DNA of 64,000 nucleotides from Lethocerus indicus. Lineage: Eukaryota; Arthropoda; Insecta; Hemiptera; Belostomatidae. A model generated the notes under the pieces. That model ran no database searches. It was not told the DNA's origin and worked only from the letters and a program-made list of their open reading frames with translations. Positions within the stretch are counted from its first letter, which is position 1. The number at the start of each line of letters is the position of its first letter. Positions 1-14,100 of this stretch are shown piece by piece. The DNA is taken from the NCBI GenBank assembly GCA_019843655.1, contig JACDQD010000010.1, positions 7,113,637 to 7,177,636 on the forward strand, written 5' to 3'. The position numbers and the translations under genes were made by a program.

Positions 1-3000
1 AAACCGCATTCAAGCGGTATATGGGTCAATCCTAGACTCATGCTTCGGGTTGAGGGGGGAAAAAAAGAAAGAGACACAGAGAGAGAGAGAGAGAGAAGTG
101 GAGCGTTTTCGATCCGTTTAAAAACTTTCTGTTTCGGAAAAACCAAAAAAACCCCGAACTATATCGGTCGAAGCCGCCGCCAAATTGGTCTGGTAGTCGG
201 TTGCGACCCTACTTGCTGCGACCCGATTTCACCCTAATTCAGAGTTTCAGCTGCATATCGCCGACCGTGGGATTTCGACCCTGACTTACGGCACGGTTTC
301 GGTTTCTCCCCATCATCGGTATGTTCAATTCCCGTAAAGAACAGTGTTGCATTACTCCTGTACTTAATTGTTTGCGTCTGAAGAAAACGGTTGCATTTAT
401 TGTCTAAATATATATTTTTTAAATTTCCTTGACTTTCCTACATTTGTAAGGTGGAGAAAATGTCACGAGCGATAACATGGCTGTGAGAAATTTTATCAGG
501 AAATCGCCCCTTATTTCTCACTATTGAAGCACTAAGTGCTACTCCATTTAACGCCTTATTATCACAAGTTAAATCGTAACGGTTGAAAAAGTTGCATTGT
601 ATCGAATTTTTACAGTATTTTTCTATTGCTCCTGTTATCTGGATTGTCTGATTGATTTCATTTACCGAACCGAACACGTATCGCTCACAATTTTCTACAT
701 TGAATAAAATTATTCTAGAGAACACGTAAATACATCAACACATGTTTCCGCAGTTAATACAAATTTATAAATCAACCTACTTGCCGTGGTAGAAAGCATT
801 ATTTATTCGGTTTAGACGAGCGGAGAACCTGATCGGGCGAGCTCTGGAGCACAATTCAACGCCTGTAGAATGGCGATTATCCCAACAATTGAGTTGTCCA
901 CTCAACCCAGATGAGAACCCCGGCGGGCCGTTAACGACGCAGTCCCACTTAAAATCCGAATCTGAGAACGGCGAAGGGGGAGGCGGCCGAGCAATTAAGG
1001 CCTATTTCCCCGCATAATACAACAATACAATTGATCGTTTAAAACTCCCCTCTACTCGGTTCACGCCCAACTGGAACTTTCTTCGGGGAATGAGACTCTC
1101 CCGGGTCGGACGTCTCTTCCTACGCGGCGCCGGCGGAAGATTTGCATGAAATTGGGATAAGGTGACGCTGCAACATAACGGGCCCCAATTCGGACTTTAC
1201 CGTTTGTTCCATTTAGAACAAACCGAGAGGAAATGCTATATCTGTTCCTAAATTTCCAATCGCCAGGGTTTGGTTTTCAATCGCAAATCGGGCTATATTT
1301 GATTCAAAAATACAGACCCCATTATCCCACCGATAAAAGAGACGTTACTATAAAAAATAGGATTTCTCAGTGAGAAAACCGTGTCAATTTACTCCTTGTG
1401 TCAAATGACCGCAGATTTAATGGGAATAAGTTGTTACCGGAGCTGACCTATATTTTTCCCATTTCTATCTACTGCAAAAATAGATTAGGGTTTTCCCCTA
1501 AGTGGCTGTTGAAGATGTCTAGAAACCGAAACCGGTCTAGCATAAGCTCTGCTTGTGGAGAGAGAACATCGTAAGAATGATGAAATAAAATAGTGGATAT
1601 ATATTACAAGGTAAATTATGCAGCAATAGATTAGTTAATGTTGAACCAGTCTGAAAGCAGTGTGAAAGCAAAACTTTCGCACATGCCAATCCAGGTGGAA
1701 GAATGAACTGAAACAGATCGTTCTGGCACACACCTCTGTCCGTATCGATATTAAATACCGGACCTGGAAACGAACCGACCTCTGGATCTGGATAAAAAAC
1801 AAAATCGGAGACCAATGGAATAATCAAGGTGCCGGCATTATGCTCCTTATCCGGGATTATGTATCGTATACGGGGATAATGGGATGCCCGAGAGGGCCCT
1901 TCTGTCTCAACGTTTTTCGTTCCATAAATGTCCCGGGCAAATCGCCATTACTGTCGGCAGCTGTTCGTGCAAACAAAGCGCCGACCGGGTGCAATAATGT
2001 GGAACAGCAGATCTCAATTCCAGCGAAAAGAAAGTCATATTCACCCTCTCGAGCTATCTAGGCTAGATAGGAATCTCAAAAAAAGTGATTGTATTAAGAT
2101 GCAATTTATCAAACTTTTTCGAGCTTGTTGCGGAGTTTTTCCATTAAATATGTCCCGCCCTGCGGCCCGAATAGTTTCGGATAATTCGAATTAAATCCTG
2201 ATCGAAAATTCCTATCTCTTTACCCTGCCCTACAACCGTGTCTTACGAGGGTATTTTAATATGTAAGGAGACAAACATATTAGTTCGTGGCTACAATACG
2301 CCGGACGGCGTATTGGCCTCGGCGGTTTTGCGGGAGAGATAATTCATTGTCTGGAAGCGTTTTATTTTTGTCCAGAATAATAACCGGCTTTCAGCCCGGC
2401 ATTCGCTACGGTCGCGCGAAACTTCAAACTTCAATTATGACTTCACGTCTTACGACTGACAGTCGGAGGTAATTTTTCAGACTCCCAGATTGGAGAAAGT
2501 CACGCCCACCGCCGGCTTTGGCGGAGGACAATTTTTCCTTGTATTATTATTTTTTATTTTGAATAAAAAATGTAATCGAATAAACGAGAGGGGAGAAAAT
2601 ATATTTATACGTGACTGCTCTCTCGTGACGCTTCTCTCACTGAAATGCTTTCATGAGTGACGGCTCTCGTTGTGACAGTGTCAACGCTGAAACGGTGAAA
2701 ACTCGATTACTTTATCCACATAAAAATTCCACAATTCCTCAATATATTACCAAACGTACAATCACGTCCCTATTCATCCTGTACTTTCAACATGCACAGA
2801 CATTATTTTGAGCCAACAGTTGTGCTATAGAATAAAACTCATCCATGAAAAAAAATGTGCTGGCAAAAATCAGAGTTTTCCTGCGTTCATTTTCTGAAAG
2901 CGCCGGTCCAACGATTGAGGTAGAGCTGCAGTTTTCTAGATTCACTAGATCATGTGAACATGACGCGTGGCATTGTACGGCGATATTCAGGGGTTTTCCA

Positions 3001-6000
3001 TGCTCAGTAGGATACAATGAAAAGCGCGTCATCACGTCTCTACCGGGCCGTTTATCGCAGTTTCCTTATCGACGAATGTAGTGTAAATGGAAAATTCACA
3101 GAGCCGAGCGTAACCCCCTTCGCAGGGGGTTTCACAGGTATTAGTCGAGAAAAAGTTTAAGTAAATGACACACTTCAGTTTGGATGCTTGATATCTCGCA
3201 TAAAATATATATTCTCGATTTGAATTGGTTTAAAGAGAAAAACCGATTAATGTTTGCGAAATTCAGCAGTTAAGAAGAAACGTTACGAACGTCATTTCGT
3301 CTTTATTTTCAGACTTTAATGTCCGTGTCCAGGGACCATTTTGTCCCTGAGGAAGAGGTTGGGTTGCGGGCGAAACGCCGAAAAATTAATGATTTATTTC
3401 TTGATATGAACAGAATGAAGGCGGCGGTTCGCGATGGTTTCGATTACCATCATTCTTGATACCCATCTTCTGTCTCCACTGACCGAATATCAATCGATCA
3501 ATATTATTCCTGATAATGTCGGTCTAGATAATCAATGATTTTGTCTTACTCTAAACCGTCTTAATTAGATTTCTACTTCAAGCCAATTGATCTTGTTTGA
3601 ACTAGACCGCAGAGTGCACTTGACATAGGTATATATCTTTCAATATGATATGATCTCATAGATAATAATTTAGGTATAATAACCTCCTAGGTGGAAATAC
3701 GGTTAATCGGCGCAACATCCTGATTATTCATATGGAATTTAATTTTTTTCATATCCACTAAGCAGAAAGTTGTGCAAACTCAACCGCACTTAGCTTGTTA
3801 GCGATACTGACTGACTTGGAGATGGGAAAAAAGTCCTAAAAATGACGTTCGTTAATGGTCTATTAAATGGACGTTCCGTTGTGACGTTATTTGACCGAAT
3901 AGTCACTTTTCCCCGGAGTTTTGATGACTCGGATTTTCTTCTTTTTTCTTTTTAGAGTCCAAATAAATCGTACCGATTTCTTCTCCGCCCCATTGCCGAG
4001 AGGCGCCATTAGGCGGGAGAAGACATTTGTCGGCCGTCATTATTATTAAATGGCAATGAACGGGGCCGATCCTAATGTCGGACGCCTGACCTCAATGATA
4101 AAGGGAAATCGCTGTCGTTTTCATCAAACATCAAACCGAACTGGAGACGCCGAAACCCAACGAAAAGCGCCCACCCCTTTAAATCACGTGGAATCCCGAT
4201 ACCCCACTCAAAAGAATCGACTTAAACAGAAAATTTGGGCTCTTAAGGCGATTACTAAAACGGACATAAAAATTGACCTTAAGTAACAAACTGACGATAT
4301 ACAAAGCGATACTTAAACCGACATGGAACCGAAGTCCTTCATCCTTAATGCTCCCCGGTATGTTTCCAACCGCACAATCCACCATGACCTCAACATACCT
4401 ACAGTCGACGAAGTCGCAAAATCCCGGTTCCCGAAGTTCCACCCCGCATTTTTCCTCATCCTAATCCACATTCAGTCCCTTTCCTCTCTTACCCATCCAT
4501 TATCCCCATCTTCTTAGCCCTTAGGCTATAATTGTTCTTGTGTCAAAAGTGCCATCTTACAATACTTACAACATTCAATGTTGATCGTACAAAATAAAAA
4601 AAAGGTTAAAAAAACTTTTTAGAATGTGAGAGGTACTTCAGAATAACAGCTTAGATTTATCAAATTATAAATATTGGAAGCATATGAAAAATGCCATACT
4701 ATAATTAAAGAATATTTCATTCAAGCACCATTGTGGTGGTCCCTTATAATTGACCCTGAGGATAAACCTATTTTACGCGGAGAAAATCAATTGTCTCGAA
4801 TTAAATAATCTTTATTTTTCTTTCTTTATTATACAGTTGTTTATTTACAATAAACATTGTAAATGTTTTTTCTTCATTCTTAACGAGGTACTGACTCGTT
4901 TCTGAACGGTTTAATTACTGACTAAACAATGAAACTATATTTTATGAACGGAACGCGACAACGAGTGCATGCGTATTGCAATTGTTCCGAACGTCTTCGG
5001 AAAACATTCCTGGAAGGGTCCCACGGCGGGTACAAATGCGTCTTGTAGCGGAAGTGCCGAAACTGGAACAACAGCGCTATGCAGATCCGCTGCAATTAAA
5101 ATCTAATTAGCAATAATTTATTCGCCGTGTCCGAATAGAAAAACGAACGCGAAAGCCATCTACGACTACGCTGTATAATTTCACATTACCTCGGATACTC
5201 GTCTAAAAATTCATATACGAGTTAGAACAATTCGAGTACACGGCGGAATGTACGACGGGACATGTTTTCGAGAATCGATGAAATTCATACAGCAGACTGA
5301 GATTAATAGAATTTACATATTTCGCAATAGGACAATCGAGACGAACGGTAACAGTTCAGTTCAGTTTTCTGTAAGCGCCCGAATGTTTAAAATATGTATA
5401 AAACGATCGTGTACATTAATTGAAAACAAAAACGGTTGTACATTTCTAAAACGCTCGACGATTGCAGCTTCGATTCCGTCTTCGACTAAAACAGTGGTCC
5501 CAGAAACTTTTCAGGAGGAAACATTACGTATTTTGCCAGAAACGGCGGTCCCAAATCAAGTTAACTTTGAGCATATGCAAGTTATTTCCGTATATAAATT
5601 TATAAACTTATAAATATATATATACTTCGTATGGACGAATTGTAAACAATTTAACGTTATAGCAAGTATAATCGGGTTCCTGACACATGAAATGGCGTAC
5701 ACTTTATCCGATAGTCTCGGAAGATATTAACTAGCACGGATTGATAATTGTAAATTACGTCTTAGGCCCCAGGTGTTTTAAATTTACTAGTAGGGAAAAA
5801 TAAGAGCCCTTCAATTAGTTCGGCGGTCTACAAGTGTCCGGTCTACGATTTCGCGGCGTACGGGCGGAATTTCGCTTTGCCGATCTGTAATTCACGCTAT
5901 AAAAAATCTGAAATTCCCCATCTCGCTCCAGATGCCGTCGCGGACACGGTCCGGTCGCTTGGGGGGGAGAAACGATTAAGAAAATGAAAAAACAACAAAC

Positions 6001-7797
6001 ACTCGGAAGGACGAATTAACGGTAGCCGCCTGCGCCCGAGAACAATGCTTCGACTTTCGGCCGCTAATTACCCGGAAAATAAATCGTTCCTTCTTTATTT
6101 CTTTTTTCGAGATATCAATTTTTTTTCTGCCTTCCTCCATTATCTCCACTCAGCTATTAGCACTGCTCTTGGCTCCAATTACACACACACACGCGTTACG
6201 ATTGTCACTGAGGAATGTGTAAAGTGGAGAGCTTGTTTGTACGGTTAACCGAGCCAATTACCGGGCAAGTTATGGGTTTTTCACTTCTGTATAGTCGCCG
6301 AAAGTGCAGAAAATACATACGGTATTTTTCGTGATGGGATAGCCTGAAATTTTGGAAGACTTAAATCGGGAATGTGTCGTACGGTCAGGAACATAAGTTG
6401 GGGGCGTTAACAATTCTACGAACGATTACAGATTGTTATAATTTATGTAGGAGTTATACAGCTTAGTAACTATAATTCTAAAAAATGTTAATATATAACG
6501 CTGTGAAATATCCTTGAAGATGAGTTGTAAATGGGTCGTTGATTGATTTTTCCGGTTATTACTCAGAAAGGACTTGATGTAGAACATAATGCCTGTAATA
6601 ATTAAAACAGAAAGTGATTATTATTCCTATGTTATTATGTTTTTTCCTGTGTTTGGAACTATTCGGCTGGAGTTGGAACAATTAAGCGAAAGCGTGACTT
6701 TCGGCGTTCAATTCGATTATCGCGCTCGGATGAGGTCTCATTGGCGTTTCGGATTTAATAATATGCCCGGTTAATTTCAGAATTACTTTCCGGCTGTGTT
6801 TTATCGCCTGTAGATTTCAAAACGTCGCCTCTTAATAAGCATAAAGGTAAAAAACGAAGCGGGTCTTATTAGGGATATTCCGATCCCTCGCAAAACTCCT
6901 CCCATTAATGTACACGACAATATTTATAGGGAGATGATACAACGTTAAATTTACCTGAATGATTAATAAAATTTACTTCATACAGTCCAACAATAGGGCT
7001 TCTTTTTATATATTCTTAAAAATATTGTGAGTGAATGTTAAAAAGAAAAAATCAATTTCTGTCCCACCCAAAATATCCAAAGCTACTTAAATAATAGAAC
7101 CCGTTAACAAGATTGTTATTTCAACTTCTAGCAATGCCCGGAATAGTGCCAGTGGATCGCATAAATAAAGATAAAACCTACTGTCCAACTAAGTTAACGC
7201 TGTTGCGAGTAGAAAGTAGCTTTAATATTAATCATTTAGCTTGCAACTTAATTTCTTGGTCACAGTTTCTCCAGGTCTTCTCCGGGACTTAAACAAACGG
7301 ACCACTTTACACAATCGTTAACAATTCGGGGAATGCATTCCCATTCGCTTCGGGAGTTGAGGAATGCGCGAGATTCCAGCCTGGGACTGGGAAATTTGAA
7401 AACGAAATATTTTAACAGCGGCTCTGGTTAGTAGTAGAGGAAAAAAAATTAAGAGCGCGGTATCTAAACAGTGGAACGTAATCGGCTCGGACAAGTAATT
7501 GGGTTGGTCTTTCTTCCGAGACGGAGCCGAGAAGTTTTGCTCGCTTTCATACTCTGATAACGAAGGAATTCAAGTTCTGAACGTCCGCGGCACAATTGAT
7601 GACACTACTGGAGGCCGTCGAGAACGTTCAGAGTTTTCACCGCCTCCATTTTCTGTTCCACCAAGCCGTCCGGTTCTACGCTATATTTTTACTGTATCAT
7701 ACATTCGATTCATGTATAAACGATCAAATACAGTTTCTAGCATATCTATTAATATAAGTAGCTCATTACATACAAGGTAGGTTTTTCAGTGGAGCAT
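1..7797. other. Non-coding stretch without a recognised gene
   Basis: I see no exon with convincing splice sites, codon bias or family similarity here on either strand. Open frames up to about 120 codons exist (5248-5613, for example) but have neither splice context nor recognisable content. The sequence has ordinary CpG content, short homopolymer runs and a purine (GA) run near 67-96. A short decayed piece of the foldback repeat described below lies near 1520-1550. The stretch could be intergenic, or an intron of the gene whose last exon starts at 8149. Confidence 0.5.
67..96. repeat. GA-rich simple repeat
   Basis: A short purine tract made mostly of GA dinucleotides. It is a simple-sequence repeat with no gene attached. 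Confidence 0.7.
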
Positions 7798-8090
7798 CTG
7801 TCTCCTCTCGCTGGTTTGGTCTTTTGCTAAACCGGTTTCGGCTGCTCGCCATCTTCAGTAGTGGTGTTAGTCACTTTTGGCACTTTGGATGCTTTTCGGG
7901 CATCCTCACTGCACTGTCGCTGTCATTTGTACTGTGGTGGTTGTCTGTCTTTTGCTAGACTGCCATCTTCAGAAGATGGCGAGTAGCCGAAACCGGTCTA
8001 GCAAAAGACCAAGCCAGCGAGAGGAGACAGAAACACACGAAATCTACGGTATTCCAACCTCTCGCAGACCACAAAACAGTTATGCTGAAC
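7795..8090 (+). repeat. Foldback repeat family, copy 1
   Basis: The left arm (about 7798-7860) and right arm (about 7972-8035) are inverted copies of each other, holding CTCTCGCTGG and ACCGGTTTCGGCTG-type blocks. The spacer has the family's GCATCCTCACTGCACTGTC segment. It ends with the family's 3' tail CAGACCACAAAACAG. It sits about 60 bp upstream of the splice acceptor of the exon at 8149, so it probably lies in the last intron of that gene. I see no clear flanking direct repeat for this copy. Confidence 0.85.
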
Positions 8091-8148
8091 CGTATAAATG
8101 TTTTTATTAATATGTGAATGGTATAAGGTTGACTGTGCGTGATTTCAG

Positions 8149-8669
8149 ACGGAGGTTGGTGGCCGTTGTTCAGGCCGTCGCCGCTACTTTATTCCGAATT
8201 CCCTGAGCACCAGGGACTGAGGACGAACCGGAGGGCGTACGCCGAGGGAGTGTCCAGGCACCTGGACTCGGAGGCGTCCTCGTCCGAAGTGGATTCGAGC
8301 GAGGATGACTTCGGCTGGCCGCAGTGGGGGGACACCAACAGCCTGGAGGAGAGCGGCGAGAGGGAGTCGTCGGCGGGAAGGAAGAACAAGAAGAAGAAGA
8401 AGGCGGTCGGAGAGGTGGTTGTCAGACCGCAGGCCGACTACTACCCGATGCTCCCGGTTCAGAAGAAGGTATACAGGGTCGGCAACCAGATGGGACCCTG
8501 GAAGAGCCTCGTAGCGATGACGGAGGTCACCGGTCTCAAGCCCCCGCCGAAGCCCAAAGCGCCGGTTCGCCGGCCCCAGTCCGACTTCCTACCCCGGGGG
8601 CAACTTCCGTCGTCGAGGACCAAGATCGTGAGGAAGTTTAAACCGGCGTCCAGGATTTACTTCTGGTGA
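8149..8669 (+). CDS. 3'-terminal exon of an unrecognised protein
   Basis: The exon opens after a good acceptor (TGATTTCAG at 8140-8148) in the phase that needs one base from the previous exon. It runs about 173 codons to TGA at 8667-8669. GC-rich third codon positions and a closed frame support it as real coding sequence. The visible C-terminal part begins GGWWPLFRPSPLL and continues with a Ser/Glu/Asp-rich acidic stretch and a run of Lys (KNKKKKK). After that come a Tyr-Tyr-Pro segment, a Pro/Lys-rich part (KPPPKPKAP) and the end SRIYFW. It looks like a disordered, charged cytoplasmic or nuclear tail. I do not recognise the family. The earlier exons must lie upstream, in the left part of the window or beyond it, and I could not find them. 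Confidence 0.7.
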
Positions 8670-8889
8670 ATCCCATAGTAGTGTGTCAGAAAGTGGACGT
8701 CTTCTAGTTATAACCCACCTGGGAGATAGTCCGTACCGTTTATTGAGCTAAAAACGTCTGCATGATAGGAATTTGAAGCAAAGAAGCAGATCCTTAGTGA
8801 TGTATTCACATTCTTTAGAAATATTTATTTAAAAAACCAGTGGCATGAAGCCAGAAAGATTCAGTATTTTGCCTGTGAAGGTTGAATGC

Positions 8890-8949
<60 letters not shown>

Positions 8950-11168
8950 GATCTGATTTTAAAATAAGATACTATTGAACCTCATGATTCAAATATATTT
9001 ACTACCATTTTTGTAAAATTACTTCACTATGAAGAACTTAATTTATTAATACAATATCCTTACCTGCTGGAAGGATTTTATTTTTATTTTTAAAATTTTG
9101 GGAAAAATTTTTGTAATATAGGAAAAAGTGGTTCATAAAATTACTAGTTTATTATCATCAATACAGAATGATTTATTTTGGCATTGAACATGTTTTATTT
9201 TTAAACATCAATTAAATATCAATTTCAATACTTAAAAACACTTTATTGATTTACTTATATTTTGTACCTGATTAGACATCACATTTCTGTACTTATTCAT
9301 TGTTAACATTGAAGTAGGAATTTTAAAGCAAGTGAATAAATGAGAAATGTTAAAAATAAATAATGAACAAGAATTAAAACTGCCAATAATCTTAATAGAG
9401 TGTTTTGAACTGATGCTTTATCTAAAGCAAATTTTAAAAAAATCTGTCTTCACAAGAAACCAGAAAATTAATTTGTCTTTTGGTAATAACATTAGTTTAA
9501 TATTATTAGGAATTATTTATTTTTTTAATGATAAAGTTAATATATGTATTCTGAATCAGATGTTTTTGTAGTGAGATATATAAAATTTATTATGTTATGT
9601 CTCATTTGTATCCTGTAGAATTAAACAAATGTTTTATAACATTATATAGATATTTGTCCTAGCTGTTAAGTTTTTTATAACTTGAATATATTGTTATTTT
9701 TCATACTAATTTTAAGTGAAAATCTAATGGTAGTCAATTAATCTAATTATGCAAGTAAATAAAAATATACCCTGATACTTTTTATTAAATACAAACAGTT
9801 ACCACATACTTTATTGTATTTCATATTATTGGTAGATGATAGGTCGGCTTAGTTGCAATATACTCTGTTATTAATTTGATGCTTAAATATTGTAGTACTG
9901 ATCTCTGTAATGAATCATATATGTTTCATTTAAAATGAGATATTAAATTTTGCTTGTATTAAAATAAAAAAAAACCTGATTAAAATGAAGTATATACCTA
10001 CTTTATATGCATTGGTTTTCAATTGTGTGTACAATTGAAAACAATTTCTACCTCAATATATTCCATGATTTAATTTATCTATTTAACAAATAATTCATAA
10101 GATATGCCACTACTCTATGGCCCATGTAAAAACTGACTTACACATATTGAAATATTAATAGAATAAAGCATAGCACATACTCCTGTAGCATAATTTCATA
10201 AGTCTCATTGGGGTTTATGTTACAATTTTTGTTACTGTAATTTTAATTAAATTCAACATATCTGTTTGGACACTGTTGTATTAATAGTAGAAACACAAAA
10301 CTATTGGAGTAAAGAATTAAAACCATTAATAATTATTTACTTACCTTCTTTAGAGTAAAAATTTAATATTTTAATCCATATCCATTTTTTATAAACTTAG
10401 AAGAAAGCCCATGGCAATGCACTATAATAAATTTTAAACAATAAGATAAGGAAGTACATTTTTTTTTTCGTTTTTTCAAATCTACTAGCTAAGCATGTGA
10501 GATTAATTTATTGAGGAAAAATCAAATACTATGTTTAATATAAAATTTCATTTATTATTTTTTTACATATTATACACAATGGAGGTATTATATAAAACAT
10601 AATACCTACCATAATCTCAAAAGAACAGAGAACATACAGTGAGATTACCAATTTTTCAATGAAAATATCACAATTTTACTTCACCCACAGTAAAATAGTT
10701 TCATAATTCTACTGTTGGTTATTCAACTGGAATTTCTTTCACATTAAATTGAATACACAATATCAAAATTTAAAAAATAATTAAAATAAAAAATTCATTT
10801 CCTAATCTAAAAAAACTCCAATGTACAAAATAATACCTAAATCTGTCTGGTAACAAACAGGAGAGGATTAATAATTTCAGTTCATCTTTCTTTGTTAAAA
10901 CCCTGTTTGATAATCCAATCACTTAATTATGTTAATTCAAAACTCTTACTAGATTAAAAGTAATTACTTCACTCTCCCCTCTAAAAACAATTTTTCTATT
11001 TAGAGTGAGACTCTAATTTATTTTAAACTTTCAATAAGTTTCATTACATCCTAAATTTTTTTAAAAATTTTAATTAGTTTCTAGGAAACTTTCATGTTCA
11101 CATAATAAATAGCGCAACTTATGATACACTATATAATATACGATTCATAATATAGTCCATTGCGACCG
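8670..11168. other. AT-rich 3' region between two convergent genes
   Basis: There is no coding signal. The stretch is very AT-rich with hardly any CpG and several AATAAA-type signals on the + strand, as expected for a long 3' UTR of the gene ending at 8669. TTTATT motifs (poly(A) signals on the - strand, for example near 10550) would serve the peptide transporter ending at 11169. Where one transcript stops and the other begins cannot be seen from sequence alone. Confidence 0.5.
8891..8946. repeat. (TA)n microsatellite
   Basis: About 28 uninterrupted TA dinucleotides, inside the presumed 3' UTR of the gene ending at 8669. Confidence 0.95.
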
Positions 11169-14100
11169 TTAGTTGAACGTTTTGTATTTGTACCTGATCG
11201 CGAGTAAAATGAACAGCACCATATCTGCAACCATCAATCCGGCGAATAGTAGAAGTTCATGAGCCTGGAAACAAAACAATATTTATAATTTTCGATAATT
11301 AAATACGGAATATTTACCCTCACTATTCATAATAACTATGGCATACTCTCATTCTCAATATCGACTTTAAGCGAACATGACCAGCTTTATGGGCGCGATA
11401 TGACGAAACTGTGGTTCGCCCTGAGTTCCTGGTACAGTTCTATTTCGAAACAAAAACTTGTTGATTCGAAAATCAACTAAATAATATTCTATACCTGACT
11501 CTTGAAGAGATGGCTTTCAGCTACAACAGCGACGATGACGTTTCCGAATGCTGTCGTCATTAACCAGAGGGAAGCGACTACTGATTTCATAGTTGTTGGT
11601 GCCTATATAAGGGATATTATTAGTTAACTATCTTATTAGTTATATAATTAGTTAAATAAATAATGTTATACAAAATATCGTACAAATACAATTCTCTAAA
11701 TGCGCATTATTTTCTATTATATACATTTATAAGAATATTTGATATACCTGAGTGAATGCAAATTGCAGACCAGTTATGGAAAACATAACTTCAGCAATTG
11801 TAATTATTACAATTTGTGGTAACTGCCAAAGCATGTGAATAGTGTTCCCTGGAGTTACTTCAAATATTTTGGCATTCTAAGACAAAATAGAAATAAAAAT
11901 AAATATATTATATATTCAACATATAAGTATAAGAAGTTTGTTTAAAAGTTCAATTACCATTCCCAGTTCCCCGTTGTTGATCAGAATCGTGTACACTCCA
12001 CCATTGTAAATTACGGCGTTTTCAAGAATTTTTTTCTCGTTCACAATTAAATCATAACTGAAACAAATTTCAAATTTTGATTTTACTCAAATAAAATAAA
12101 ATAAATTAAATTGTTAGAATTGTAAGCAACACTCACTTTCCCTGTTTTAACTGTTGTATGGGAACTACATTTTGATTTTCCGTTAGCTCAATAATGACCG
12201 ATCCTTTGTCACTGACCAATTTCAACGTGGACTTTTCTTTCAGCTTATAGACAACCCTGCAAAAAAGTAACAAATCGAATATATTGCTCAATATAAATGG
12301 AGTAAAATTATTGGTTCTGTAAATATTTTAATCTGCACTTGAAGTTCAACCGAATAATACGATATTTTACCTAACTACTGGTGTTTGATCGACAGCTTTC
12401 TGGACTTGATCGAAACCCGGTATCCTTTGGAATTCCATTTTATTTCCGTCTTGTACAATGATGTAGGAAGTTGACTGGAAAAAGGAAATATTCCTTCAAA
12501 TATAAAGCTCAAACTGACCGTGAGTTTCCCAAAGCTTGAGTCGGCACACAGTTGTTCTAGATGTCTCGAATTTTGGTCTCAATCGAATTTTTTAAATCGA
12601 ACCTCATTCCATGGGTACCCTTCCTGATAACCATCCAAGGAGATTCACAAGGACAAAACCTATGCACAATTAATAGCTATCTGCATACTGCTTACCACCA
12701 GTATGATGATTGTTCCACGGTGTCTATTTCAATTATATTATTACATCAAAATAATCGCTCGTTGTTTTGAGTTAAAAATATATTGACATTTAAAAATGTA
12801 AGTAACTTTTTCCCAGAACAGACCTCTCTTTCAGTTACAGTAAGATTTCCATTGAACTGGAGGTCGAGTTTTGAACAAGCCGTTCCGGCCGTGAACATCT
12901 GGGACTCTTCCCCTTTGACCTGCAGGTTTAGGAAGAATTTCGAATCCAAAATGTCGACGTTCGTTTCGTTGGTCCACGCCGAGTTGAAGGTGACTGGGCA
13001 GTCGAGCCCGTTGAAAATGCGCAGCTGGCTTTCTCCATGGCTTGGCGGTGCAGCGTAGGTCAACTGGAAAAAGGAGTATAGCATTTTTTTTAAATTATAA
13101 CTACTTAAAGAGACAGAAGAAAAACACATAATGTGACAATAAAGCCTCCTGGATATCTACAATTATACTAAAACTGAGACTAATCATTTGTTTTCCTTAA
13201 GTCGCGAAGAAGTTAGGTCGATTCGAATACTTCCACTCGGCCGTCCAAAAACGACTCACTATTCATTTATATTGTATTTATTTGGATTTATATATTGCAT
13301 TTATATTGTATCAACACATTGTGTATGTGCATGCCGATACAACAATAAAAAATTTAGAAAATGGCTTTTTTCTACTCCTGTTTCTTTTATACAACACCTT
13401 GTAAAAGGGAGTTCACTGGTGGTGAAGGTCCTCGACTGTCTGTAGCGCCCATTAATCATACATAAGCACCGAAATTTTTCGAATTAATATATATACGCCA
13501 GTAATTATGTATAGTAATATAGAAAGTATCCGATATTTATATAAATAACAAATGTCCAGTTAAAAATTTACAGTAAAGTGTTTACCTCGACTTTAAACTC
13601 CAGCGTCGCCGATAGGACAAAGGCGAGAGCGGCTAAGAGGCCTCCTGCCCCGAGCCTCTGCAGCGGCTTGGTCAGCAGTCCGAGCTTCGTCAGTACGGGA
13701 TAGACGCAGTAGTCGAAAATCGGTATGAAGAGCAGGATCAGAAACGGGTTGAGGGCCTGCATCTGTTCCGGGTGCAGGTAGAAAGATCCCAGTTGGCCGT
13801 TCATCGATTCGGCTTGGGCGATCCACCTGGAAGTCTGTCGAAAAACAAAACTTTATACAGAAATTACATAAGATAATGAACATAATACTAAATTAGGGAT
13901 CGTCCCTCTTTTAGACGTAGAGAGACCCCTGCTGTTCCGTGATTTTTCCTGTGTCTGGAAACAACCCGAGCGAACTCCGGTGGAAGGATTTTTGCCCTTT
14001 CCTTTCGGAAATTTCCGATCTCCTACAGGTTCCAGAGTAACAAATTTTTCGGGAAATAGGTCATTTCTGCCTTTTCGTAGAGTCGGGGTTAAAATATAAT

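Noticed and set aside
5248..5613. 121-codon open frame on the + strand
   Set aside because: No splice context, biased composition or recognisable motif; surrounded by non-coding sequence.
7877..8110. 77-codon open frame just upstream of the exon at 8149
   Set aside because: It lies across the foldback repeat and ends in its tail.
9347..9571. 74-codon open frame
   Set aside because: AT-rich 3' UTR sequence; Lys/Asn/Ile-rich product typical of random AT-rich DNA.
13188..13445. Open frame inside the transporter locus
   Set aside because: Lies in the intron between two transporter exons on the opposite strand, with no coding signal.
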